A stretch of DNA of 64,000 bases from positions 23,640,752-23,704,751 of the forward strand of contig JAVGWX010000025.1 in NCBI GenBank assembly GCA_036924085.1. The letters run 5' to 3'. Source of the stretch: Ariolimax columbianus (taxonomy: Eukaryota > Mollusca > Gastropoda > Stylommatophora > Arionidae). The position numbers and the translations under genes were made by a program. Of the stretch, positions 24,860-39,247 are shown piece by piece. Under the pieces are notes generated by a model, which did no database searches, was not told the origin of the DNA, and saw nothing but the letters and a program-made list of their open reading frames with translations. Positions within the stretch are counted from its first letter, which is position 1, and every line of letters begins with the position of its first letter.

Positions 24860-25880
24860 CATAAGTTTAGACAATTTTCAGCCGTTAGAAATGTATTGCA
24901 CTTTTAACGCACTAATTATGTGGATAAGTTAAAAGCATTTCCACTGACTTTCAAGTAATTTTACTGACAAGAAAAACTAATGTTTCTAAAATTAAAATTG
25001 AGTAGAAGGCGATTTGAAAAAAAGTTCCAGCTCATAAGTTTAGACAATTTTCAGCCGTTTGAAATGTATTGCAATTTAAACGCACTAATTATGTGGATAA
25101 GTTAAAAGCATTTCCTCCGACTTTCAAGTAATTTTACTGACAAGAAAAACTAATGTTTCTAAAATTAAAATTAAACACGATTTAAAAAAAAGTTGCAGAT
25201 CATAAGTTTAGACAATTTTCAGCCGTTTGAAATGTATTGCACTTTTAACGCACTAATTATGTGCATAAGTTAAAAGTATTTCCACTGACTTTCAAGTAAT
25301 TTTACTGACAAGAAAAACCAATGTTTCTAAAATTAAAATTGAGTAGAAGGCGATTTGAAAAAAAGTTCCAGCTCATAAGTTTAGACAATTTTCAGCCGTT
25401 TGAAATGTATTGCAATTTAAACGCACTAATTATGTGGATAAGTTAAAAGCATTTCCATTGACTTTCAAGTAATTTTACTGACAAGAAAAACTAATGTTTC
25501 TAAAATTAAAATTAAACACGATTTGAAAAAAATTGCAGATCATATGTATAGACAATTTTCAGCCGTTTGAAATGTATTTCAATTTTAACGCACTAATTAT
25601 GTGGATAAGTTAAAAGCATTTCCACTGACTTTCAAGTAATTTTACTGACAAGAAAAACTAATGTTTCTGAAATCAAAATTGAGTAGAAGGCGATTTAAAA
25701 AAAATTGCACATCATAAGTTTAGACAATTTTCAGCCATTTGAAATGTATTGCAATTTAAACGCACTAATTATGTGGATAAGTTAAAAGCATTTCCACAGA
25801 CTTTCAAGTAATTTTACTGACAAGAAAAACTAATGTTTCTAAAATTAAAATTAAACACGATTTGAAAAAAAGTTGCAGAT
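24860..25880. repeat. 1,020-bp six-monomer tandem duplication, copy 2
   Basis: Second copy, including TTTCCTCCGAC at 25,111 and the CATATGTATAG monomer. A third partial copy follows for about one and a half monomers, until ATTGAC (about 26,136) replaces TCCGAC. Confidence 0.88.
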
Positions 25881-26761
25881 CATAAGTTTAGACAATTTTC
25901 AGCCGTTAGAAATGTATTGCACTTTTAACGCACTAATTATGTGGATAAGTTAAAAGCATTTCCACTGACTTTCAAGTAATTTTACTGACAAGAAAAACTA
26001 ATGTTTCTAAAATTAAAATTGAGTAGAAGGCGATTTGAAAAAAAGTTCCAGCTCATAAGTTTAGACAATTTTCAGCCGTTTGAAATGTATTGCAATTTAA
26101 ACGCACTAATTATGTGGATAAGTTAAAAGCATTTCCATTGACTTTCAAGTAATTTTACTGACAAGAAAAACTAATGTTTCTAAAATTAAAATTAAACACG
26201 ATTTGAAAAAAAGTTGCAGATCATAAGTTTAGACAATTTTCAGCCGTTAGAAATGTATTGCACTTTTAACGCACTAATTATGTGGATAAGTTAAAAGCAT
26301 TTCCACTGACTTTCAAGTAATTTTACTGACAAGAAAAACTAATGTTTCTAAAATTAAAATTAAACACGATTTGAAAAAAGTTGCAGATCATAAGTTTAGA
26401 CAATTTTCAGCCATTTGAAATGTATTGCAATTTAAACGCACTAATTATGTGGATAAGTTAAAAGCATTTCCACAGACTTTCAAGTAATTTTACTGACAAG
26501 AAAAACTAATGTTTCTGAAATTTAAATTAAACACGATTTGAAAAAAAGTTGCAGATCATAAGTTTAGACAATTTTCAGCCGTTTGAAATGTATTGCAATT
26601 TAAACGCACTAATTATGTGGATAAGTTAAAAGCATTTCCATTGACTTTCAAGTAATTTTACTGACAAGAAAAACTAATGTTTCTAAAATTAAAATTAAAC
26701 ACGATTTGAAAAAAATTGCAGATCATAAGTATAGACAATTTTCAGCCGTTTGAAATGTATT

Positions 26762-27944
26762 TCAATTTTAACGCACTAATTATGTGGATAAGTTAAAAGC
26801 ATTTCCACTGACTTTCAAGTAATTTTACTGACAAGAAAAACTAATGTTTCTAAAATTAAAATTAAACACGATTTGAAAAAAAGTCCAGATCATAAGTTTA
26901 GACAATTTTCAGCCGTTAGAAATGTATTGCAATTTTAACGCACTAATTATGTGGATAAGTTAAAAGCATTTCCATTGACTTTCAAGTAATTTTACTGACA
27001 AGAAAAACTAATGTTTCTAAAATTAAAATTAAACACGATTTGAAAAAAATTGCAGATCATAAGTATAGACAATTTTCAGCCGTTTGAAATGTATTTCAAT
27101 TTTAACGCACTAATTATGTGGATAAGTTAAAAGCATTTCCACTGCCTTTCAAGTAATTTTACTGACAAGAAAAACTAATGTTTCTAAAATTAAAATTAAA
27201 CACGATTTGAAAAAAAGTTGCAGATCATAAGTTTAGACAATTTTCAGCCGTTAGAAATGTATTGCACTTTTAACGCACTAATTATGTGGATAAGTTAAAA
27301 GCATTTCCACTGACTTTCAAGTAATTTTACTGACAAGAAAAACTAATGTTTCTAAAATTAAAATTGAGTAGAAGGCGATTTGAAAAAAAGTTCCAGCTCA
27401 TAAGTTTAGACAATTTTCAGCCGTTTGAAATGTATTGCAATTTAAACGCACTAATTATGTGGATAAGTTAAAAGCATTTCCATTGACTTTCAAGTAATTT
27501 TACTGACAAGAAAAACTAATGTTTCTAAAATTAAAATTAAACACGATTTGAAAAAAAGTTGCAGATCATAAGTTTAGACAATTTTCAGCCGTTAGAAATG
27601 TATTGCACTTTTAACGCACTAATTATGTGGATAAGTTAAAAGCATTTCCACTGACTTTCAAGTAATTTTACTGACAAGAAAAACTAATGTTTCTGAAATC
27701 AAAATTGAGTAGAAGGCGATTTAAAAAAAATTGCACATCATAAGTTTAGACAATTTTCAGCCATTTGAAATGTATTGCAATTTAAACGCACTAATTATGT
27801 GGATAAGTTAAAAGCATTTCCACAGACTTTCAAGTAATTTTACTGACAAGAAAAACTAATGTTTCTGAAATTAAAATTAAACACGATTTGAAAAAAAGTT
27901 GCAGATCATAAGTTTAGACAATTTTCAGCCGTTTGAAATGTATT
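26762..27944. repeat. Nested seven-monomer repeat, unit 1
   Basis: Repeated immediately downstream at offset 1,183: the CGCACTAATT after GCAATTTTAA lies at about 26,941 and 28,124. It carries ACTGCCTTTC, also present in the single corresponding unit of copy 2, which identifies this as the unit equivalent to the one retained there. Confidence 0.82.
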
Positions 27945-29128
27945 TCAATTTTAACGCACTAATTATGTGGATAAGTTAAAAGCATTTCCACTGACTTTCA
28001 AGTAATTTTACTGACAAGAAAAACTAATGTTTCTAAAATTAAAATTAAACACGATTTGAAAAAAAGTCCAGATCATAAGTTTAGACAATTTTCAGCCGTT
28101 AGAAATGTATTGCAATTTTAACGCACTAATTATGTGGATAAGTTAAAAGCATTTCCATTGACTTTCAAGTAATTTTACTGACAAGAAAAACTAATGTTTC
28201 TAAAATTAAAATTAAACACGATTTGAAAAAAATTGCAGATCATAAGTATAGACAATTTTCAGCCGTTTGAAATGTATTTCAATTTTAACGCACTAATTAT
28301 GTGGATAAGTTAAAAGCATTTCCACTGACTTTCAAGTAATTTTACTGACAAGAAAAACTAATGTTTCTAAAATTAAAATTAAACACGATTTGAAAAAAAG
28401 TTGCAGATCATAAGTTTAGACAATTTTCAGCCGTTAGAAATGTATTGCACTTTTAACGCACTAATTATGTGGATAAGTTAAAAGCATTTCCACTGACTTT
28501 CAAGTAATTTTACTGACAAGAAAAACTAATGTTTCTAAAAATTAAAATTGAGTAGAAGGCGATTTGAAAAAAAGTTCCAGCTCATAAGTTTAGACAATTT
28601 TCAGCCGTTTGAAATGTATTGCAATTTAAACGCACTAATTATGTGGATAAGTTAAAAGCATTTCCATTGACTTTCAAGTAATTTTACTGACAAGAAAAAC
28701 TAATGTTTCTAAAATTAAAATTAAACACGATTTGAAAAAAAGTTGCAGATCATACGTTTAGACAATTTTCAGCCGTTAGAAATGTATTGCACTTTTAACG
28801 CACTAATTATGTGGATAAGTTAAAAGCATTTCCACAGACTTTCAAGTAATTTTACTGACAAGAAAAACTAATGTTTCTGAAATCAAAATTGAGTAGAAGG
28901 CGATTTAAAAAAAATTGCACATCATAAGTTTAGACAATTTTCAGCCATTTGAAATGTATTGCAATTTAAACGCACTAATTATGTGGATAAGTTAAAAGCA
29001 TTTCCACAGACTTTCAAGTAATTTTACTGACAAGAAAAACTAATGTTTCTGAAATTAAAATTAAACACGATTTGAAAAAAAGTTGCAGATCATAAGTTTA
29101 GACAATTTTCAGCCGTTTGAAATGTATT
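27945..29128. repeat. Nested seven-monomer repeat, unit 2 (absent from copy 2)
   Basis: These about 1,184 bp account for the whole length difference between the two copies of the large duplication: alignment jumps from offset 7,092 to 5,908 here. The unit has private changes (a six-A CTAAAAAATT-like run near 28,535, CATACGTTTAG near 28,754), so it is not a perfect duplicate of unit 1. Either copy 1 gained it or copy 2 lost it. Confidence 0.8.
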
Positions 29129-30414
29129 GCAATTTAAACGCACTAATTATGTGGATAAGTTAAAAGCATTTCCATTGACTTTCAAGTAATTTTACTGACA
29201 AGAAAAACTAATGTTTCTAAAATTAAAATTAAACACGATTTGAAAAAAATTGCAGATCATAAGTATAGACAATTTTCAGCCGTTTGAAATGTATTTCAAT
29301 TTTAACGCACTAATTATGTGGATAAGTTAAAAGCATTTCCACTGACTTTCAAGTAATTTTACTGACAAGAAAAACTAATGTTTCTAAAATTAAAATTAAA
29401 CACGATTTGAAAAAAAGTCCAGATCATAAGTTTAGACAATTTTCAGCCGTTAGAAATGTATTGCACTTTTAACGCACTAATTATGTGGATAAGTTAAAAG
29501 CATTTCCATTGACTTTCAAGTAATTTTACTGACAAGAAAAACTAATGTTTCTAAAATTAAAATTAAACACGATTTGAAAAAAGTTGCAGATCATAAGTTT
29601 AGACAATTTTCAGCCGTTAGAAATGTATTGCACTTTTAACGCACTAATTATGTGGATAAGTTAAAAGCATTTCCACTGACTTTCAAGTAATTTTACTGAC
29701 AAGAAAAACTAATGTTTCTAAAATTAAAATTGAGTAGAAGGCGATTTGAAAAAAAGTTCCAGCTCATAAGTTTAGACAATTTTCAGCCGTTTGAAATGTA
29801 TTGCAATTTAAACGCACTAATTATGTGGATAAGTTAAAAGCATTTCCACAGACTTTCAAGTAATTTTACTGACAAGAAAAACTAATGTTTCTAAAATTAA
29901 AATTAAACACGATTTGAAAAAAAGTTGCAGATCATAAGTTTAGACAATTTTCAGCCGTTTGAAATGTATTGCACTTTTAACGCACTAATTATGTGCAGAA
30001 GTTAAAAGTATTTCCACTGACTTTCAAGTAATTTTACTGACAAAAAAAACCAATGTTTCTAAAATTAAAATTGAGTAGAAGGCGATTTGAAAAAAAGTTC
30101 CAGCTCATAAGTTTAGACAATTTTCAGCCGTTTGAAATGTATTGCAATTTAAACGCACTAACTATGTGGATAAGTTAAAAGCATTTCCATTGACTTTCAA
30201 GTAATTTTACTGACAAGAAAAACTAATGTTTCTAAAATTAAAATTAAACACGATTTGAAAAAAAGTTGCAGATCATAAGTTTAGACAATTTTCAGCCGTT
30301 AGAAATGTATTGCACTTTTAACGCACTAATTATGTGGATTGTTAAAGGCATTTCCACTGACTTTCAAGTAATTTTACTGACAAGAAAAACTAATGTTTCT
30401 GAAATTTAAATTAA

Positions 30415-31435
30415 ACACGATTTGAAAAAAAGTTGCAGATCATAAGTTTAGACAATTTTCAGCCGTTTGAAATGTATTGCAATTTAAACGCACTAATTAT
30501 GTGGATAAGTTAAAAGCATTTCCATTGACTTTCAAGTAATTTTACTGACAAGAAAAACTAATGTTTCTAAAATTAAAATTAAACACGATTTGAAAAAAAT
30601 TGCAGATCATAAGTATAGACAATTTTCAGCCGTTTGAAATGTATTTCAATTTTAACGCACTAATTATGTGGATAAGTTAAAAGCATTTCCACTGACTTTC
30701 AAGTAATTTTACTGACAAGAAAAACTAATGTTTCTAAAATTAAAATTAAACACGATTTGAAAAAAAGTCCAGATCATAAGTTTAGACAATTTTCAGCCGT
30801 TAGAAATGTATTGCAATTTTAACGCACTAATTATGTGGATAAGTTAAAAGCATTTCCACTGACTTTCAAGTAATTTTACTGACAAGAAAAACTAATGTTT
30901 CTGAAATCAAAATTGAGTAGAAGGCGATTTAAAAAAAATTGCACATCATAAGTTTAGACAATTTTCAGCCATTTGAAATGTATTGCAATTTAAACGCACT
31001 AATTATGTGGATAAGTTAAAAGCATTTCCACAGACTTTCAAGTAATTTTACTGACAAGAAAAACTAATGTTTCTAAAATTAAAATTAAACACGATTTGAA
31101 AAAAAGTTGCAGATCATAAGTTTAGACAATTTTCAGCCGTTAGAAATGTATTGCACTTTTAACGCACTAATTATGTGGATAAGTTAAAAGCATTTCCACT
31201 GACTTTCAAGTAATTTTACTGACAAGATAAACTAATGTTTCTGAAATCAAAATTGAGAAGAAGGCGATTTAAAAAAAATTGCACATCATAAGTTTAGACA
31301 ATTTTCAGCCGTTAGAAATGTATTGCACTTTTAACGCACTAATTATGTGGATAAGTTAAAAGCATTTCCACTGACTTTCAAGTAATTTTACTGACAAGAA
31401 AAACTAATGTTTCTAAAATTAAAATTAAACACGAT
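30415..31435. repeat. Six-monomer block, copy 1 (offset 2,027)
   Basis: Matches about 32,442-33,460. Both end with a class G monomer carrying GACAAGATAAAC and GAGAAGAAGGCG (31,221 and 33,248). The pair is copied again inside the large duplication, at 37,129 and 39,157, giving four such monomers in all. Confidence 0.85.
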
Positions 31436-32441
31436 TTGAAAAAAATTGCAGATCATAAGTATAGACAATTTTCAGCCGTTTGAAATGTATTTCAATTTTA
31501 ACGCACTAATTATGTGGATAAGTTAAAAGCATTTCCACTGACTTTCAAGTAATTTTACTGACAAGAAAAACTAACGTTTCTAAAATTAAAATTAAACACG
31601 ATTTGAAAAAAAGTCCAGATCATAAGTTTAGACAATTTTCAGCCGTTAGAAATGTATTGCACTTTTAACGCACTAATTATGTGGATAAGTTAAAAGCATT
31701 TCCATTGACTTTCAAGTAATTTTACTGACAAGAAAAACTAATGTTTCTAAAATTAAAATTAAACACGATATGAAAAAAGTTGCAGATCATAAGTTTAGAC
31801 AATTTTCAGCCGTTAGAAATGTATTGCACTTTTAACGCACTAATTATGTGGATAAGTTAAAAGCATTTCCACTGACTTTCAAGTAATTTTACTGACAAGA
31901 AAAACTAATGTTTCTAAAATTAAAATTGAGTAGAAGGCGATTTGAAAAAAAGTTCCAGCTCATAAGTTTAGACAATTTTCAGCCGTTTGAAATGTATTGC
32001 AATTTAAACGCACTAATTATGTGGATAAGTTAAAAGCATTTCCACTGACTTTCAAGTAATTTTACTGACAAGAAAAACTAATGTTTCTGAAATCAAAATT
32101 GAGTAGAAGGCGATTTAAAAAAAATTGCACATCATAAGTTTAGACAATTTTCAGCCATTTGAAATGTATTGCAATTTAAACGCACTAATTATGTGGATAA
32201 GTTAAAAGCATTTCCACAGACTTTCAAGTAATTTTACTGACAAGAAAAACTAATGTTTCTAAAATTAAAATTAAACACGATTTGAAAAAAGTTGCAGATC
32301 ATAAGTTTAGACAATTTTCAGCCGTTAGAAATGTATTGCACTTTTAACGCACTAATTATGTGGATAAGTTAAAAGCATTTCCACTGACTTTCAAGTAATT
32401 TTACTGACAAGAAAAACTAATGTTTCTAAAATTAAAATTAA

Positions 32442-33460
32442 ACACGATTTGAAAAAAAGTTGCAGATCATAAGTTTAGACAATTTTCAGCCGTTTGAAAT
32501 GTATTGCAATTTAAACGCACTAATTATGTGGATAAGTTAAAAGCATTTCCATTGACTTTCAAGTAATTTTACTGACAAGAAAAACTAATGTTTCTAAAAT
32601 TAAAATTAAACACGATTTGAAAAAAATTGCAGATCATAAGTATAGACAATTTTCAGCCGTTTGAAATGTATTTCAATTTTAACGCACTAATTATGTGGAT
32701 AAGTTAAAAGCATTTCCACTGACTTTCAAGTAATTTTACTGACAAGAAAAACTAATGTTTCTAAAATTAAAATTAAACACGATTTGAAAAAAAGTCCAGA
32801 TCATAAGTTTAGACAATTTTCAGCCGTTAGAAATGTATTGCAATTTTAACGCACTAATTATGTGGATAAGTTAAAAGCATTTCCACTGACTTTCAAGTAA
32901 TTTTACTGACAAGAAAAACTAATGTTTCTGAAATCAAAATTGAGTAGAAGGCGATTTAAAAAAAATTGCACATCATAAGTTTAGACAATTTTCAGCCATT
33001 TGAAATGTATTGCAATTTAAACGCACTAATTATGTGGATAAGTTAAAAGCATTTCCACAGACTTTCAAGTAATTTTACTGACAAGAAAAACTAATGTTTC
33101 TAAAATTAAAATTAAACACGATTTGAAAAAAAGTTGCAGATCATAAGTTTAGACAATTTTCAGCCGTTAGAAATGTATTGCACTTTTAACGCACTAATTA
33201 TGTGGATAAGTTAAAAGCATTTCCACTGACTTTCAAGTAATTTTACTGACAAGATAAACTAATGTTTCTGAAATCAAAATTGAGAAGAAGGCGATTTAAA
33301 AAAAATTGCACATCATAAGTTTAGACAATTTTCAGCCGTTAGAAATGTATTGCACTTTTAACGCACTAATTATGTGGATAAGTTAAAAGCATTTCCACTG
33401 ACTTTCAAGTAATTTTACTGACAAGAAAAACTAATGTTTCTAAAATTAAAATTAAACACG
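32442..33460. repeat. Six-monomer block, copy 2 (offset 2,027)
   Basis: Second copy of the GATAAAC / GAGAAGAAGGCG string. It spans the junction between the two copies of the 7,092-bp duplication near 33.3 kb, so part of its right side belongs to copy 2 of that event. Confidence 0.82.
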
Positions 33461-36400
33461 ATTTGAAAAAAGTTGCAGATCATAAGTTTAGACAATTTTC
33501 AGCCATTTGAAATGTATTGCAATTTAAACGCACTAATTATGTGGATAAGTTAAAAGCATTTCCACAGACTTTCAAGTAATTTTACTGACAAGAAAAACTA
33601 ATGTTTCTGAAATTTAAATTAAACACGATTTGAAAAAAAGTTGCAGATCATAAGTTTAGACAATTTTCAGCCGTTTGAAATGTATTGCAATTTAAACGCA
33701 CTAATTATGTGGATAAGTTAAAAGCATTTCCATTGACTTTCAAGTAATTTTACTGACAAGAAAAACTAATGTTTCTAAAATTAAAATTAAACACGATTTG
33801 AAAAAAATTGCAGATCATAAGTATAGACAATTTTCAGCCGTTTGAAATGTATTTCAATTTTAACGCACTAATTATGTGGATAAGTTAAAAGCATTTCCAC
33901 TGACTTTCAAGTAATTTTACTGACAAGAAAAACTAATGTTTCTAAAATTAAAATTAAACACGATTTGAAAAAAAGTCCAGATCATAAGTTTAGACAATTT
34001 TCAGCCGTTAGAAATGTATTGCAATTTTAACGCACTAATTATGTGGATAAGTTAAAAGCATTTCCATTGACTTTCAAGTAATTTTACTGACAAGAAAAAC
34101 TAATGTTTCTAAAATTAAAATTAAACACGATTTGAAAAAAATTGCAGATCATAAGTATAGACAATTTTCAGCCGTTTGAAATGTATTTCAATTTTAACGC
34201 ACTAATTATGTGGATAAGTTAAAAGCATTTCCACTGCCTTTCAAGTAATTTTACTGACAAGAAAAACTAATGTTTCTAAAATTAAAATTAAACACGATTT
34301 GAAAAAAAGTTGCAGATCATAAGTTTAGACAATTTTCAGCCGTTAGAAATGTATTGCACTTTTAACGCACTAATTATGTGGATAAGTTAAAAGCATTTCC
34401 ACTGACTTTCAAGTAATTTTACTGACAAGAAAAACTAATGTTTCTAAAATTAAAATTGAGTAGAAGGCGATTTGAAAAAAAGTTCCAGCTCATAAGTTTA
34501 GACAATTTTCAGCCGTTTGAAATGTATTGCAATTTAAACGCACTAATTATGTGGATAAGTTAAAAGCATTTCCATTGACTTTCAAGTAATTTTACTGACA
34601 AGAAAAACTAATGTTTCTAAAATTAAAATTAAACACGATTTGAAAAAAAGTTGCAGATCATAAGTTTAGACAATTTTCAGCCGTTAGAAATGTATTGCAC
34701 TTTTAACGCACTAATTATGTGGATAAGTTAAAAGCATTTCCACTGACTTTCAAGTAATTTTACTGACAAGAAAAACTAATGTTTCTGAAATCAAAATTGA
34801 GTAGAAGGCGATTTAAAAAAAATTGCACATCATAAGTTTAGACAATTTTCAGCCATTTGAAATGTATTGCAATTTAAACGCACTAATTATGTGGATAAGT
34901 TAAAAGCATTTCCACAGACTTTCAAGTAATTTTACTGACAAGAAAAACTAATGTTTCTGAAATTAAAATTAAACACGATTTGAAAAAAAGTTGCAGATCA
35001 TAAGTTTAGACAATTTTCAGCCGTTTGAAATGTATTGCAATTTAAACGCACTAATTATGTGGATAAGTTAAAAGCATTTCCATTGACTTTCAAGTAATTT
35101 TACTGACAAGAAAAACTAATGTTTCTAAAATTAAAATTAAACACGATTTGAAAAAAATTGCAGATCATAAGTATAGACAATTTTCAGCCGTTTGAAATGT
35201 ATTTCAATTTTAACGCACTAATTATGTGGATAAGTTAAAAGCATTTCCACTGACTTTCAAGTAATTTTACTGACAAGAAAAACTAATGTTTCTAAAATTA
35301 AAATTAAACACGATTTGAAAAAAAGTCCAGATCATAAGTTTAGACAATTTTCAGCCGTTAGAAATGTATTGCACTTTTAACGCACTAATTATGTGGATAA
35401 GTTAAAAGCATTTCCATTGACTTTCAAGTAATTTTACTGACAAGAAAAACTAATGTTTCTAAAATTAAAATTAAACACGATTTGAAAAAAGTTGCAGATC
35501 ATAAGTTTAGACAATTTTCAGCCGTTAGAAATGTATTGCACTTTTAACGCACTAATTATGTGGATAAGTTAAAAGCATTTCCACTGACTTTCAAGTAATT
35601 TTACTGACAAGAAAAACTAATGTTTCTAAAATTAAAATTGAGTAGAAGGCGATTTGAAAAAAAGTTCCAGCTCATAAGTTTAGACAATTTTCAGCCGTTT
35701 GAAATGTATTGCAATTTAAACGCACTAATTATGTGGATAAGTTAAAAGCATTTCCACAGACTTTCAAGTAATTTTACTGACAAGAAAAACTAATGTTTCT
35801 AAAATTAAAATTAAACACGATTTGAAAAAAAGTTGCAGATCATAAGTTTAGACAATTTTCAGCCGTTTGAAATGTATTGCACTTTTAACGCACTAATTAT
35901 GTGCAGAAGTTAAAAGTATTTCCACTGACTTTCAAGTAATTTTACTGACAAAAAAAACCAATGTTTCTAAAATTAAAATTGAGTAGAAGGCGATTTGAAA
36001 AAAAGTTCCAGCTCATAAGTTTAGACAATTTTCAGCCGTTTGAAATGTATTGCAATTTAAACGCACTAACTATGTGGATAAGTTAAAAGCATTTCCATTG
36101 ACTTTCAAGTAATTTTACTGACAAGAAAAACTAATGTTTCTAAAATTAAAATTAAACACGATTTGAAAAAAAGTTGCAGATCATAAGTTTAGACAATTTT
36201 CAGCCGTTAGAAATGTATTGCACTTTTAACGCACTAATTATGTGGATTGTTAAAGGCATTTCCACTGACTTTCAAGTAATTTTACTGACAAGAAAAACTA
36301 ATGTTTCTGAAATTTAAATTAAACACGATTTGAAAAAAAGTTGCAGATCATAAGTTTAGACAATTTTCAGCCGTTTGAAATGTATTGCAATTTAAACGCA

Positions 36401-39235
36401 CTAATTATGTGGATAAGTTAAAAGCATTTCCATTGACTTTCAAGTAATTTTACTGACAAGAAAAACTAATGTTTCTAAAATTAAAATTAAACACGATTTG
36501 AAAAAAATTGCAGATCATAAGTATAGACAATTTTCAGCCGTTTGAAATGTATTTCAATTTTAACGCACTAATTATGTGGATAAGTTAAAAGCATTTCCAC
36601 TGACTTTCAAGTAATTTTACTGACAAGAAAAACTAATGTTTCTAAAATTAAAATTAAACACGATTTGAAAAAAAGTCCAGATCATAAGTTTAGACAATTT
36701 TCAGCCGTTAGAAATGTATTGCAATTTTAACGCACTAATTATGTGGATAAGTTAAAAGCATTTCCACTGACTTTCAAGTAATTTTACTGACAAGAAAAAC
36801 TAATGTTTCTGAAATCAAAATTGAGTAGAAGGCGATTTAAAAAAAATTGCACATCATAAGTTTAGACAATTTTCAGCCATTTGAAATGTATTGCAATTTA
36901 AACGCACTAATTATGTGGATAAGTTAAAAGCATTTCCACAGACTTTCAAGTAATTTTACTGACAAGAAAAACTAATGTTTCTAAAATTAAAATTAAACAC
37001 GATTTGAAAAAAAGTTGCAGATCATAAGTTTAGACAATTTTCAGCCGTTAGAAATGTATTGCACTTTTAACGCACTAATTATGTGGATAAGTTAAAAGCA
37101 TTTCCACTGACTTTCAAGTAATTTTACTGACAAGATAAACTAATGTTTCTGAAATCAAAATTGAGAAGAAGGCGATTTAAAAAAAATTGCACATCATAAG
37201 TTTAGACAATTTTCAGCCGTTAGAAATGTATTGCACTTTTAACGCACTAATTATGTGGATAAGTTAAAAGCATTTCCACTGACTTTCAAGTAATTTTACT
37301 GACAAGAAAAACTAATGTTTCTAAAATTAAAATTAAACACGATTTGAAAAAAATTGCAGATCATAAGTATAGACAATTTTCAGCCGTTTGAAATGTATTT
37401 CAATTTTAACGCACTAATTATGTGGATAAGTTAAAAGCATTTCCACTGACTTTCAAGTAATTTTACTGACAAGAAAAACTAACGTTTCTAAAATTAAAAT
37501 TAAACACGATTTGAAAAAAAGTCCAGATCATAAGTTTAGACAATTTTCAGCCGTTAGAAATGTATTGCACTTTTAACGCACTAATTATGTGGATAAGTTA
37601 AAAGCATTTCCATTGACTTTCAAGTAATTTTACTGACAAGAAAAACTAATGTTTCTAAAATTAAAATTAAACACGATATGAAAAAAGTTGCAGATCATAA
37701 GTTTAGACAATTTTCAGCCGTTAGAAATGTATTGCACTTTTAACGCACTAATTATGTGGATAAGTTAAAAGCATTTCCACTGACTTTCAAGTAATTTTAC
37801 TGACAAGAAAAACTAATGTTTCTAAAATTAAAATTGAGTAGAAGGCGATTTGAAAAAAAGTTCCAGCTCATAAGTTTAGACAATTTTCAGCCGTTTGAAA
37901 TGTATTGCAATTTAAACGCACTAATTATGTGGATAAGTTAAAAGCATTTCCACTGACTTTCAAGTAATTTTACTGACAAGAAAAACTAATGTTTCTGAAA
38001 TCAAAATTGAGTAGAAGGCGATTTAAAAAAAATTGCACATCATAAGTTTAGACAATTTTCAGCCATTTGAAATGTATTGCAATTTAAACGCACTAATTAT
38101 GTGGATAAGTTAAAAGCATTTCCACAGACTTTCAAGTAATTTTACTGACAAGAAAAACTAATGTTTCTAAAATTAAAATTAAACACGATTTGAAAAAAAG
38201 TTGCAGATCATAAGTTTAGACAATTTTCAGCCGTTAGAAATGTATTGCACTTTTAACGCACTAATTATGTGGATAAGTTAAAAGCATTTCCACTGACTTT
38301 CAAGTAATTTTACTGACAAGAAAAACTAATGTTTCTAAAATTAAAATTAAACACGATTTGAAAAAAAGTTGCAGATCATAAGTTTAGACAATTTTCAGCC
38401 GTTTGAAATGTATTGCAATTTAAACGCACTAATTATGTGGATAAGTTAAAAGCATTTCCATTGACTTTCAAGTAATTTTACTGACAAGAAAAACTAATGT
38501 TTCTAAAATTAAAATTAAACACGATTTGAAAAAAATTGCAGATCATAAGTATAGACAATTTTCAGCCGTTTGAAATGTATTTCAATTTTAACGCACTAAT
38601 TATGTGGATAAGTTAAAAGCATTTCCACTGACTTTCAAGTAATTTTACTGACAAGAAAAACTAATGTTTCTAAAATTAAAATTAAACACGATTTGAAAAA
38701 AAGTCCAGATCATAAGTTTAGACAATTTTCAGCCGTTAGAAATGTATTGCAATTTTAACGCACTAATTATGTGGATAAGTTAAAAGCATTTCCACTGACT
38801 TTCAAGTAATTTTACTGACAAGAAAAACTAATGTTTCTGAAATCAAAATTGAGTAGAAGGCGATTTAAAAAAAATTGCACATCATAAGTTTAGACAATTT
38901 TCAGCCATTTGAAATGTATTGCAATTTAAACGCACTAATTATGTGGATAAGTTAAAAGCATTTCCACAGACTTTCAAGTAATTTTACTGACAAGAAAAAC
39001 TAATGTTTCTAAAATTAAAATTAAACACGATTTGAAAAAAAGTTGCAGATCATAAGTTTAGACAATTTTCAGCCGTTAGAAATGTATTGCACTTTTAACG
39101 CACTAATTATGTGGATAAGTTAAAAGCATTTCCACTGACTTTCAAGTAATTTTACTGACAAGATAAACTAATGTTTCTGAAATCAAAATTGAGAAGAAGG
39201 CGATTTAAAAAAAATTGCACATCATAAGTTTAGAC
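33328..39235. repeat. 7,092-bp segmental tandem duplication, copy 2 (5,908 bp retained)
   Basis: Near-identical to 26,235-33,327 except for the missing 1,184 bp, which would map at about 35,037. Similarity continues to about 39,350, where copy 2 has CTGAAATC and copy 1 has CTAAAATT. The right edge of the duplication lies close to the border with domain 2. Confidence 0.9.
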
Positions 39236-39247
39236 AATTTTCAGCCG

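Larger units (their letters stand above)
26235..33327. repeat. 7,092-bp segmental tandem duplication, copy 1 (42 monomers)
   Basis: Private variants shared with copy 2 at offset 7,092 are CTGAAATTTAAATT (26,512 and 33,604) and ACTGCCTTTC (27,143 and 34,235). Beyond an extra internal 1,184 bp the offset becomes 5,908: GTGCAGAAG (29,993 and 35,901), GTGGATTGTTAAAGGC (30,333 and 36,241), AACGTTTC (31,571 and 37,479) and AAACACGATATG (31,761 and 37,669). It contains two smaller duplications of its own. Confidence 0.9.
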
